Shown here piece by piece: positions 1-7,238 of a stretch of DNA of 64,000 nt. The notes under the pieces were generated by a model, which did not search any database, had not been told where the DNA came from, and saw only the letters and a program-made list of their open reading frames with translations. A program made the translations under genes and the position numbers. The stretch is from Klenkia sesuvii (GTDB lineage: Bacteria; Actinomycetota; Actinomycetes; Mycobacteriales; Geodermatophilaceae). Location: positions 186,001-250,000 of the forward strand of contig NZ_JBAPLU010000003.1 of assembly GCF_037083825.1 (NCBI RefSeq), given 5' to 3'. How positions within the stretch are numbered: the first letter of the stretch is position 1; each line of letters starts with the position of its first letter.

Positions 1-81
1 CGGGTCGGCCGCGGCGTGCCGGCCGGGCCGGGCCGGGCGGACCCGCACGGTGGGTGGCGGGGTGTCCAGCACCGCGGTCAT
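1..81 (-). CDS. Unidentified protein, N-terminal fragment (cut by window edge)
   Basis: Only the first 27 codons lie in the window. The reading begins MTAVLDTPPPTVRVRPARPG and is rich in Pro and Arg, as in a disordered cytoplasmic leader. Its ATG overlaps the TGA stop of the cellulose-synthase-like gene in an ATGA junction, which argues for a real start and translational coupling. It is therefore the sixth or later gene of the surface-polysaccharide operon. No domain is visible, so no function can be given. In related operons this place may hold another glycosyltransferase, a membrane protein or a regulator, but that is a guess. Confidence 0.55.
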   Translation of the reverse strand, partial: MTAVLDTPPPTVRVRPARPGRHAAADP

Positions 82-1676
82 CGGAGCACCTCCTCCCCGC
101 GGGCACCGACGGTGACCGCCTCGGGGGTCGGTTCGCCCGGCTCCACCGGCCGCGGGGGCTGGGGCGGGGCCGGCACGGCGCGCCGGCCACGGGAGGGCGA
201 CGCGGCGACGACGAAGGGCACCGAGATCGCCACGTGCACCGACAGCCACGCGAAGTTCGCCATCAGCGACGGGCTCAGGCCCTCCCGCGCTGCACCGACA
301 CCCAGGGCCACGACGCCGAGCGCGACGTAGACCAGCTGCGGCACGACCAGGCGGAGGAAGTTGGGCCGACCACCGTCGCCGACCTCCTTGCTGGTCACCG
401 CGAACGCCGTCTTCTTGCCCGTCAGCACCGCGTACAGCGCGGCCAGCTGCAGCCACCAGGCCGACAGCGAGAACGCGATGGCCGACCAGCTGTAGCAGCT
501 GTTGCTGGAGCGCTGCAGCACGTACAGGTTCAGCCACATGTAGGGGACGAACACCAGGGCCAGGGTCATGGTGGAGGTGACGATGGGGGTGGCCCCGGTG
601 AGCAGGAAGACCACCGGCAGCAGCGCGGAGACGATGATGACCGCACCCGACAGGTAGTAGCTGGCCGACAGCAGGTACTGCCACCGTTGGGCCCAGGTCA
701 GGCCGCTGCGCAGCAGCGGGTTGTACTTGAAGATGACCTCGAGGCTGCCGCGGGTCCAGCGGAACTGCTGCTTGTAGTAGTTGAGGAAGTCGTCGGGGGC
801 CAGCCCCTCGGCCAGCACCTGCGGCAGGTAGACCGACCGCCACCCGCGCTCGTGCAGGAACAGCGAGGTGAGGAAGTCCTCGGCGATGTTCTCCTCGCAC
901 ATGCCGCCGACCTCGAGCACGGCGGTGCGCCGCAGGGCCATGTTGGTGCCGCACATGAACGCCGCACCGAGCCGGCTCTTGCCCGACATGATCGGGCCGA
1001 AGAACAGCGTCTGCTGGTCCCAGGCCGTCCGGGTGACCAGGTTGGTGCGCTGGTTGGCGTAGTACTGCGGGGTCTGCACGAAGCCCATGCGCTCGTCGGT
1101 GAAGAAGCCCATGACGGTGACCAGGAAGTCCCGGTGGGGCACGTGGTCGGCGTCGAAGACCACCACGAACTCCCCCGAGGTCGCCCGCAGCGCGTGGTTG
1201 ATGTTGCCGGCCTTGGCCCCACCCGGGGTGACCCGCGTGTGGCAGGTGATGCCGAGCGAGTCGGCGAGCTGCTCGACGTCGCGCCAGTTGTCCTTGCCGG
1301 CGACCAGGCCGTCGTTGAGCAGGTGCACCTGCACCTGCCCGGGGTAGGTCATCGCCAGGGCGGCGCGGGCCGTGGCCGCCACGACGTCCACCGGCTCGCC
1401 GCACACCGTGATGAACACGTCGACCGAACCGGCGAAGTCCGGGTCGAAGGGCCGCTCGGCGTCCCGCCGCCACACCGTCCAGCAGTACCCGACGATCTGC
1501 ACGAGGTGGAAGACCTCGGTGGCCACCAGCACCCCGAACAAGACCGGGTTGCCGTGCTCGAAGGCGAAGGTGATCACCAGCATGTAGACGACGGCGAACG
1601 CGACGTTGCCGACCAGGAAGGCCCGGTTGGGCACCTCCTGCAGGAAGGAGAAGCGGTCCAGCTGGGGTGCGGTCAT
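78..1676 (-). CDS. Cellulose-synthase-like family 2 glycosyltransferase, membrane bound
   Basis: A processive GT2 enzyme of 532 residues, expected to polymerise a beta-linked glucan or similar glycan from a nucleotide sugar and thread it across the membrane. Two membrane segments lie in the first 60 residues. The GT-A core follows, with DAD at 175-177, a conserved Asp in LLNDGL upstream of it, an ED pair in ENIAEDF, and the QQFRW signature near residue 300. About five more membrane helices follow. The C-terminus is a Pro/Arg-rich tail and no PilZ domain is visible, so direct c-di-GMP control in cis, as in BcsA, is not evident. The ATG overlaps the stop of the GH8 gene upstream (ATGA). Pairing with a GH8 hydrolase supports a cellulose-like product. 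Hyaluronan- or mannan-type products cannot be excluded. Confidence 0.88.
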   Translation of the reverse strand: MTAPQLDRFSFLQEVPNRAFLVGNVAFAVVYMLVITFAFEHGNPVLFGVLVATEVFHLVQIVGYCWTVWRRDAERPFDPDFAGSVDVFITVCGEPVDVVAATARAALAMTYPGQVQVHLLNDGLVAGKDNWRDVEQLADSLGITCHTRVTPGGAKAGNINHALRATSGEFVVVFDADHVPHRDFLVTVMGFFTDERMGFVQTPQYYANQRTNLVTRTAWDQQTLFFGPIMSGKSRLGAAFMCGTNMALRRTAVLEVGGMCEENIAEDFLTSLFLHERGWRSVYLPQVLAEGLAPDDFLNYYKQQFRWTRGSLEVIFKYNPLLRSGLTWAQRWQYLLSASYYLSGAVIIVSALLPVVFLLTGATPIVTSTMTLALVFVPYMWLNLYVLQRSSNSCYSWSAIAFSLSAWWLQLAALYAVLTGKKTAFAVTSKEVGDGGRPNFLRLVVPQLVYVALGVVALGVGAAREGLSPSLMANFAWLSVHVAISVPFVVAASPSRGRRAVPAPPQPPRPVEPGEPTPEAVTVGARGEEVLR

Positions 1677-2950
1677 GGCGTGGTCGCCTCGATCCGGGTC
1701 AGGTCGGGCAACTGGTCGAGGTACAGCGCCATCCCGAACCACACCCAGTTGGAGTCGTAGTAGCCCAGGTCGACGGCCAGGTCGCCGATGTCGGCGTCGT
1801 AGACCGGGAGCAGCTTCTCCTGGTACACCTGGGCCGCGAGGTCGGGTTCGACGACGGTGAAGTAGCCCATCGTGCCGCCGTACAGGGCCGGGGCCTCGTA
1901 CTCGGCGGCGGGGGCGCCGTCGCGGGTGTAGGCCGCCACGAGCCGGCCGTCCTCGCGCCAGTGCTCGCCCAGCACCGACATCGCCTGGAGCTGTTGCCGG
2001 GCCCGGGGCTCGGCGTAGTACTGCAGGTCCAGCGCCAGGCGCCAGGGGGTGCGCAGGGCGTCGTAGCTGAACCGGGTGGTCAGCGTGTCGCTGACCACCC
2101 GGTACTCCCCGGTGCGGCGGTCCAGGAACACCCAGTCGGGGGTCAGCCCGGCCGAGGTGGCCGTGTCCAAGGAGGCGTCGTCGAGCTCGGCCAGGATGTC
2201 GTAGGAGCTGTCCACCAACGCCGACCAGTCGTGCGCGGGCTCGTCGTCGACCTCGGCGAAGACCCGGTAGGCGTAGGGCGCGAAGTAGGAGGGGTTCAGC
2301 AGCACCTTGTCCCGGTCGAACTGCTCGAGGTCGTTGGCCACCAGTACTGGCCGGCCCCCCACCTGCACGACCTCCTCGGACCAGATGGCGTCGATGATCG
2401 GCAACGCGTCGTAGAGGAAGACGTCCTCCTGCCAGCGGGAGTAGGCCATCAGCAACGCGTAGGCGATGTCGACGTCGGCGTCGGTGGCGGTGTTCTCCCC
2501 GCCCACCTCCGTCTGCACCCCGTAGCTGCCGTCGGCCCGCTCGCCGAACCGCCAGGACATCAGGAAGTCCGGCCGCTGCAGGTTGTCCTTCGTCCACTGC
2601 CAGCTGGTCCGGAAGGTCTCGATGTCGTCGGACCAGACCGCCCGCATCATCGTGTAGCTCTGGCCCTCCGACGTGGTGATGCCGTCCATCTGCAGGTCCA
2701 GCGTCCGCCCGGTGCCCTGCTCCAGGTAGGTGTCGCGGTACACCCGCCACAGGGCGTCCAGCGCCGTCCGGCCGGAGACCGCGCGGGGCTCGTCGGCCAG
2801 GACCCGGTCCACCGCGTCGCCGACCCGGTCGCTGGTGACCGCGGTCACCCCGACACCGGTCAGCACGGTGAGCACCAGGACGGCCACCAGCAGCAGACGC
2901 GACCTGCTGCGCGGCACCCGTCCACCCGTCTCACGCCGCACGGCCGGCAC
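1673..2950 (-). CDS. Glycoside hydrolase family 8-like protein with N-terminal membrane anchor
   Basis: Predicted beta-1,4-glucan hydrolase of about 425 residues, the kind of enzyme (BcsZ/CelC type) that accompanies cellulose-like synthases and trims or releases the chain outside the membrane. An Arg-rich start is followed by a hydrophobic segment (residues about 20-42) that serves as signal peptide or anchor. The family motif TSEGQSYTMM puts the likely acid Glu at residue 95, and the DADVD stretch at 157-161 matches the second conserved acidic site. The GTG at 2950 was chosen because GAGGA lies about 8 bases upstream; GTG at 2941 is an alternative. Either start overlaps the end of the GT4 gene. 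Its stop overlaps the start of the synthase gene (ATGA). Family assignment is from motifs; substrate is inferred from the neighbour. Confidence 0.83.
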   Translation of the reverse strand: MPAVRRETGGRVPRSRSRLLLVAVLVLTVLTGVGVTAVTSDRVGDAVDRVLADEPRAVSGRTALDALWRVYRDTYLEQGTGRTLDLQMDGITTSEGQSYTMMRAVWSDDIETFRTSWQWTKDNLQRPDFLMSWRFGERADGSYGVQTEVGGENTATDADVDIAYALLMAYSRWQEDVFLYDALPIIDAIWSEEVVQVGGRPVLVANDLEQFDRDKVLLNPSYFAPYAYRVFAEVDDEPAHDWSALVDSSYDILAELDDASLDTATSAGLTPDWVFLDRRTGEYRVVSDTLTTRFSYDALRTPWRLALDLQYYAEPRARQQLQAMSVLGEHWREDGRLVAAYTRDGAPAAEYEAPALYGGTMGYFTVVEPDLAAQVYQEKLLPVYDADIGDLAVDLGYYDSNWVWFGMALYLDQLPDLTRIEATTP

Positions 2951-4436
2951 CCCCGTCGTCCTCGGCGCCGTCGGCCCCGTCCTGGGTGTCGGGCACCAGG
3001 ACCGGGCGACCCAGGCTCTCGGCCAGGTCCAGCACCTCGTCGGCGGCCACGTCGGGCAACCCCAGCAGGTCCGACTGCCGGGCCACCAGCACGCTGATGC
3101 CCGGGTCGTCCCGGTCCACCCCCAGCCGGTCCAGCACGGCGGGGACGTCGGCCTCGTCGGCACCGGTCAGCAGCCCGCGCACGGTGCCGCCGTCGGCGAT
3201 CCAGGTGTCCCCGGCCCGCCGGTGGGCCTCCCAGCCGGCGGTGACCGCGGTGGCCGGCACGCGGAGGACGACGGCGAGGTCGTTCCCGCCACGGCGATCG
3301 ACGTCGCCGGCGGCCGCGCGCGCCCGGCGGGCGGCCTCGTCGGCCACGGCCTTGAGCACGCCGTCGGCGGTCTGGTCCCAGCTGAACTGGGCCGCCCAGG
3401 CCCGGGCCCGGCGAGCCATCCGGGTCGCGGCCTCCGGGTCGGCCAGGCGGTCCAGGGCCTGCTCGATGCCCTCGGTGAGGGCTGCGGCCGAGTTCTCCAC
3501 CACCCAGCCGGTGCGGCCCTGCCGGATCGCATCCGTGGTCCCCGGCACCCGGAGGGCCAGGACGGGGACGCCGAGGGCGTTGGCCGCGATCGGCCCCAAC
3601 CCCCAGTCCCCGCTGCCGGAGGCGCTCACCGACAGCCAGGCCGACCCGAGCACCTGGTCGCGACGCTCGTCGTCCACCCGGCCGTGGAACACGACCCGGG
3701 CCCCCTGGGAGCGGGCCAGTGCGGCCAGCCCGGCCCGGGCGGGCCCGTCACCGAGCAGGTGGAGCTGGAGGTCGGGGCGGGTGGTCTGGACCGCAGCGAC
3801 CGCGGTGACGAGCTGGTCGAGCCCCTTGCGGTCGGCCAGTCGACCGGACACCACGATGCGCGGCGCAGGAGCCCGGACCACGTCGCGGCGCGCGCGGTCG
3901 GCGCCGCCGGGGACCAGGCGGACCGGGCCGGTCATCCGCAGCCGACGCCGCACCTGCACCCGGGTGGTCGGCGAGGGCACCACGACGGTGCGGCGGTGGT
4001 AGACCCGCCGGGTCAGCGGCCCCTCGGCCCACCGGGCGAGGGCGGCGACGGGCGCCGGCAGGGCCGCGCCGAACACGTCCTGGTGCACCTGGTGGACCAG
4101 GAGCACGACCGGGACCGACCGGTTGACGACGAGGGGACTGAAGAACGGGATGCCGTTCTGGGAGTCCAGCACCGCGCCGGTGGAACGGCGGTGCACGAGC
4201 AGCCACAGCAGCGCCAGCGGGTAGACAGTCCAGCGCCCACCCAACCGCAGCACGCGGTAGCCGTCGACGCGTTCCCGGCGACGGGCCCCGCGGGGGCGGG
4301 AGGTGAGCACGACGACCGGGCGGCCGCGGCGGGCGACCTCCCGGGCGACCCGTTCGGTGTAGGCCTCCGCGGCGCCGCTCTCGGGGTGCGTGCGGTCGCG
4401 CCAGTTCAGCACGACCAGTCGGGAGCGGCGGCTCAC
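2931..4436 (-). CDS. GT4-type glycosyltransferase with unusual C-terminal extension
   Basis: A 501-residue GT-B fold enzyme, probably a retaining glycosyltransferase acting on a lipid-linked or surface glycan. The first 180 residues form an N-terminal Rossmann half (start VVLNWRDRTHPESGGAAEA-like: LNWRD, then PESGAAEAYTERVARE). The C-terminal half holds the GRLADRKGLDQLV donor-site stretch and a GPIAANALGVPVLA segment in place of the usual E-x7-E box. About 110 further residues follow the normal GT4 end, with a small mixed alpha/beta region (DLAVVLRVPA, then VSVLVARQ-like strands) not typical of the family. The GTG start overlaps the stop of the upstream GT2 gene (GTGA). It lies in the polysaccharide operon. 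Acceptor sugar is unknown. Confidence 0.8.
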   Translation of the reverse strand: MSRRSRLVVLNWRDRTHPESGAAEAYTERVAREVARRGRPVVVLTSRPRGARRRERVDGYRVLRLGGRWTVYPLALLWLLVHRRSTGAVLDSQNGIPFFSPLVVNRSVPVVLLVHQVHQDVFGAALPAPVAALARWAEGPLTRRVYHRRTVVVPSPTTRVQVRRRLRMTGPVRLVPGGADRARRDVVRAPAPRIVVSGRLADRKGLDQLVTAVAAVQTTRPDLQLHLLGDGPARAGLAALARSQGARVVFHGRVDDERRDQVLGSAWLSVSASGSGDWGLGPIAANALGVPVLALRVPGTTDAIRQGRTGWVVENSAAALTEGIEQALDRLADPEAATRMARRARAWAAQFSWDQTADGVLKAVADEAARRARAAAGDVDRRGGNDLAVVLRVPATAVTAGWEAHRRAGDTWIADGGTVRGLLTGADEADVPAVLDRLGVDRDDPGISVLVARQSDLLGLPDVAADEVLDLAESLGRPVLVPDTQDGADGAEDDGGAGRAA

Positions 4437-5161
4437 GCAGCGCTCGCCAGGGAGGCGCGGACGGCGCGCACCTCGGAGATGACCCGGCGCCCGTGCGTCC
4501 ACACACCGAAGGAGGACCCCTCGGCGTCGGTCCAGCGCACCGGGACCTCCGCCACCGGCAGCCCGTAGCGGGAGGCCAGCGCGAGCACCTCGACGTCGAA
4601 GGCGAACCCGTCGGCGGTCGCCCGGGCGAAGATGCGCTCGGCGGCCTCGGCGGTGAAGAACTTGAACCCGCACTGGGTGTCCGCGACGTCGCCGACCAGG
4701 TGCCGGGTCAGCTGGCGGAACGCCCGGGACCCGGCCCGGCGCAGCAGCGGCTGGGGCACCACGTACTCCGCCCCGGCGACCCGGCGGGACCCGATGACCA
4801 CCGGGTCGCCGGCCGCCATCCGCTCCAGGACGTCGTCCAGGGCGGCCACCGGCGTCGACAGGTCGGCGTCGACGAACCCGCGCCAGGGCGCCGTGGCCGC
4901 CAGCATGCCGCGCCGCACCGCGGCGCCCTTGCCCTGCCGGGAGCAGCCGATCAGCCGCAGCGACGCGCCGCGGCGCCGGGTGGCGACGTCGTCGACGACG
5001 TCGGCGGTGCGGTCCACCGAGCCGTTGTCCACGACGGTGATGCGGACGTCGTGCGGCAACGAGGCGGCGTGCGCGCTGAGGGCGTCCAGGGTGGCCCCGA
5101 GACGGGCCTCCTCGTTGAACACCGGGACGACGAGGTCGAGGTCGGGCACGGTCGAGCGCAC
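4433..5161 (-). CDS. GT2 dolichyl-phosphate-sugar-synthase-like glycosyltransferase
   Basis: A 242-residue soluble or peripheral GT2 enzyme resembling polyprenyl- or dolichyl-phosphate beta-glucosyltransferases, which move a sugar from a nucleotide donor to a lipid phosphate on the cytoplasmic face. The core reads DLVVPVFNEEARL near the N-terminus, then VDNGSVDRTADV, the metal-binding FVDADLSTPV, and the family stretch DTQCGFKFFTAEAAERIF. The GTG at 5161 was chosen because AGAAAGG lies about 9 bases upstream. It sits directly before the GT4 gene (GTGA overlap) and just after a GtrA-family gene. GtrA proteins are often partners that flip the lipid-linked sugar, so the two probably act together. 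Confidence 0.88.
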   Translation of the reverse strand: MRSTVPDLDLVVPVFNEEARLGATLDALSAHAASLPHDVRITVVDNGSVDRTADVVDDVATRRRGASLRLIGCSRQGKGAAVRRGMLAATAPWRGFVDADLSTPVAALDDVLERMAAGDPVVIGSRRVAGAEYVVPQPLLRRAGSRAFRQLTRHLVGDVADTQCGFKFFTAEAAERIFARATADGFAFDVEVLALASRYGLPVAEVPVRWTDAEGSSFGVWTHGRRVISEVRAVRASLASAA

Positions 5162-5251
5162 AGCGGATGACCTTTCTGCGGGAAGGCGGAGGACCGGCGC
5201 CCGCGGTTCTGGCGGGTCGTGCCGGTGGTGGTGGTTCCGAGCGGGCAGCGG

Positions 5252-5268
5252 GCGGGTCCAGGACCCGC
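5252..5268. terminator. Short GC hairpin after the GtrA gene
   Basis: An 8-bp inverted repeat (GCGGGTCC / GGACCCGC) with one central base starts 6 bases past the GtrA stop codon. No T-tract follows in the minus direction. It could be a partial terminator or an RNA 3' structure separating gtrA from the downstream glycosyltransferase genes. Confidence 0.4.
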
Positions 5269-5273
5269 GGCGA

Positions 5274-5750
5274 TCAACGCTGCAGCGACGGGGCGGCGGG
5301 CGCGGGGCTGGCGACCGGCACCGAGAGGGCGGGGACGGGACGCCGGAAGACGACCCGCGAACTGACCACGAAGGAGGAGCCGGCCGCGACGAGGCTGGCC
5401 AGCAGCACGCTGACCGTCGGGCCGAGGCCGACCACGCGCAGGGCGACGCTGAAGGAGACCGCGTTGACCCCGAAGGCGAGGACGGCCGAGCCGTTGAACA
5501 GCACGACGGCGCGCAGCAGCGCACGCCAGGACGAGGGACCGGAGGGCCTGCGGTCGGCCCAGGTCCAGTACCGGCTGACCACGAAGTTGGCCTGGGTGAC
5601 GAGCACGAAGGCGCCGACGTTGGCGACCTCGGCGAGGACCCACCGCGACAGCGCGGTGAACACGAGCAGGTGCAACCCGGTCATGGCGGCACCGACGACG
5701 GCGAACCGCACCACGGCGGAGCGGTAGAGCTGGCGCAGCATCGGACCCAC
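5274..5750 (-). CDS. GtrA-family membrane protein
   Basis: A 158-residue membrane protein with four hydrophobic segments (about 15-35, 42-62, 80-100, 108-130) and the GtrA-family look: an N-terminal RFAVVGAAMTGLHLLVF helix, a Trp-rich YWTWADR stretch after the second helix, and a final VVFRRP end. GtrA-type proteins are linked to translocation of polyprenyl-phosphate-linked sugars. It is the first gene of the minus-strand polysaccharide operon, with 112 bases before the following GT2 gene. ATG at 5750 is used; the ATG at 5741 (MLRQLYRS) is an alternative. The substrate is unknown. Confidence 0.87.
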   Translation of the reverse strand: MGPMLRQLYRSAVVRFAVVGAAMTGLHLLVFTALSRWVLAEVANVGAFVLVTQANFVVSRYWTWADRRPSGPSSWRALLRAVVLFNGSAVLAFGVNAVSFSVALRVVGLGPTVSVLLASLVAAGSSFVVSSRVVFRRPVPALSVPVASPAPAAPSLQR

Positions 5751-6066
5751 CCCCGTGGTGTCGTCATCGGAGGGCGGCCCGACTGCGCTGTGAGACCCCC
5801 GTGGAACGCCTCGAACGTACGGGGCTCGTCACCGACCAGCGATGTGTGGCCGTCAGCGTCGGTCACGGTGTGTCACGATCGTCGACCGCCCGTCGCGACG
5901 CGCCTGCTCAGATGTGCGCCGACGCGATGTGATGCACTCAACGTCACCATATTGAACGTTGAAGATCCCTGGTCAGGGCCCCGCAGAGCCAGGCCGGGCC
6001 CAGTTCGGTCACGGATCGGTAACGATGGGCGGTCGACCGTCCATCTCGGTGCGGACCCAGGTGCTG
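5751..6066. other. 316-bp intergenic region upstream of the polysaccharide operon
   Basis: No gene is seen here. It is the most AT-rich intergenic spot of the left half (around 5930-5965) and separates the hisF stop from the gtrA start, both on the minus strand. It holds the dyad at 5938-5962 and is the natural place for the operon promoter. A clear hisF terminator was not found. Confidence 0.6.
5938..5962. promoter_or_regulatory. Perfect dyad TCAACGT-N11-ACGTTGA, candidate operator
   Basis: Two perfect 7-bp arms (5938-5944 and 5956-5962) flank an 11-base AT-rich centre. The centre-to-centre spacing of the arms is 18 bases, close to two helical turns, which suits a dimeric regulator. It lies about 190 bases upstream of gtrA. 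Promoter hexamers could not be assigned with confidence. Confidence 0.45.
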
Positions 6067-6864
6067 CTAGTCGCGCGACGGGTGGTCGGACTCGTGGCGA
6101 ACCGGCACCCCGGCGGCGTCCAGCGCGCGCTTGACCTCGCCGATCCGCAGGTCGCCGAAGTGGAAGACGCTGGCGGCCAGCACCGCGTCGGCGCCGGCGG
6201 CGACGGCCGGGGCGAAGTGCTCGACCGCGCCGGCCCCGCCGCTGGCGATCACCGGCACCGTCACCTCGCGGCGCACCTTCTCGATGAGCTCGAGGTCGAA
6301 ACCGGCCTTGGTGCCGTCGGCGTCCATCGAGTTCAGCAGCACCTCGCCGACACCCAGCCGTGCTGCCTGCACGACCCACTCGACGGCGTCGCGGCCGGTG
6401 CCCCGGCGCCCGCCGTGGGTGGTGATCTCGAACCCGGAGTCGGTGACCGCGCCGTCGGCGCAGCGCCGGGCGTCCAGCGACAGCACGAGCACCTGGTTGC
6501 CGTACCGGTCGGCGATCTCCGCGATCAGGTCGGGCCGGGCGACGGCGGCGGTGTTGACGGCCACCTTGTCGGCGCCGGCGCGCAGCAGCCTGTCGACGTC
6601 GCCGGCGCTGCGCACCCCACCGCCCACTGTCAGCGGGATGAAGACGCTCTCGGCGGTGCGCGAGACCACGTCGTAGGTGGTGGCGCGGTCACCGGAGGAG
6701 GCGGTGATGTCGAGGAAGGTCAGCTCGTCGGCGCCCTCGGCGTCGTAGACCTTCGCCATCTCGACCGGGTCGCCGGCGTCGCGCAGCCCGACGAAGTTGA
6801 CACCCTTGACCACCCGGCCGGCATCGACGTCCAGGCACGGGATGACCCGCACGGCCAGGCTCAC
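6067..6864 (-). CDS. hisF: Imidazole glycerol phosphate synthase, cyclase subunit HisF
   Basis: Cyclase half of IGP synthase. With HisH it turns PRFAR and ammonia into imidazole glycerol phosphate and AICAR, step 5 of histidine synthesis, in the cytoplasm. The 265-residue (beta/alpha)8 barrel has the expected length. The N-terminal RVIPCLDVDAGRVVKG holds the first catalytic Asp (residue 12), and LLNSMDADGTKAG holds the second. Phosphate sites TVGGGVRS and IASGGAGA are present. The GTG start overlaps the stop of the RidA-like gene by GTGA, so translation is coupled. It is the last his gene before the polysaccharide operon. Confidence 0.97.
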   Translation of the reverse strand: MSLAVRVIPCLDVDAGRVVKGVNFVGLRDAGDPVEMAKVYDAEGADELTFLDITASSGDRATTYDVVSRTAESVFIPLTVGGGVRSAGDVDRLLRAGADKVAVNTAAVARPDLIAEIADRYGNQVLVLSLDARRCADGAVTDSGFEITTHGGRRGTGRDAVEWVVQAARLGVGEVLLNSMDADGTKAGFDLELIEKVRREVTVPVIASGGAGAVEHFAPAVAAGADAVLAASVFHFGDLRIGEVKRALDAAGVPVRHESDHPSRD

Positions 6865-7238
6865 GCCTCAGCCCCCACCACCGCGTCGACCTCGACCTCG
6901 ACCTCCATCGCCGGGTCGATCAGCCGCGCGACCTCCACCATCGCGGTGGCCGGCCGGTGGGCGCCGAAGAACTCGCCGTGCACCCGGCCGGCGGCCTCCC
7001 ACTGGGCGATGTCGGTCACGTAGATGCGGGTGCGCACGACGTCGGCGGCTGAGGCCCCGACCCGGGCCAGCGCCGCGACGACGTTCTCCAGCGCCTGGCG
7101 GGTCTGCTCGGCCACGCCGCCCTCGACCAGCACGCCGTCGTCCGGCCTCGTGCAGAGGCTCGCGGCGAGCGTGCGAGTCGTGAGAGGCACGAGGTCCTTC
7201 TGGTCCTCCCAGGGCGAGCCCGAACCCAGCCGCTTCAC
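6861..7238 (-). CDS. RidA-like protein with N-terminal strands replaced by a repeat; possibly non-functional
   Basis: A 125-residue protein whose C-terminal two thirds match the RidA/YjgF family (QTRQALENVVAALARVGASA, VVRTRIYVTDIAQWEAA, VEVARLIDPAMEVEVEVDA). RidA proteins hydrolyse reactive enamines and imines, which would suit a biosynthetic operon. After GSGSPWED the family normally has two beta strands with a YSRAV...VSG pattern. Here the segment reads QKDLVPLTTRTLAASLCTRP instead. It is encoded by an interspersed hairpin repeat (7144-7202) that stays in frame. The GTG start overlaps the priA stop, and the stop overlaps the hisF start. Fold integrity is doubtful; a repaired variant or a decaying gene are both possible. 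Confidence 0.7.
   Translation of the reverse strand: MKRLGSGSPWEDQKDLVPLTTRTLAASLCTRPDDGVLVEGGVAEQTRQALENVVAALARVGASAADVVRTRIYVTDIAQWEAAGRVHGEFFGAHRPATAMVEVARLIDPAMEVEVEVDAVVGAEA
7144..7202. repeat. Interspersed hairpin repeat, copy 1, inside the ridA-like gene
   Basis: An element of about 59 bp with outer arms CCTCGTGC (7146-7153) and GCACGAGG (7187-7194) and an inner GCTCGCGGCGAGC palindrome. The minus strand begins AGAAGGACC. A second copy lies at 39093-39153. The two copies differ by one extra base in each outer arm, and that change keeps the stem paired. Confidence 0.8.

Noticed and set aside
54..1760. Very long open frames antisense to the polysaccharide, dnaE, ileS and dcw genes
   Set aside because: They are shadow frames caused by high GC; their products are biased to Arg, Gly, Ala and Pro with no family motif, while the opposite strand has clear conserved proteins.
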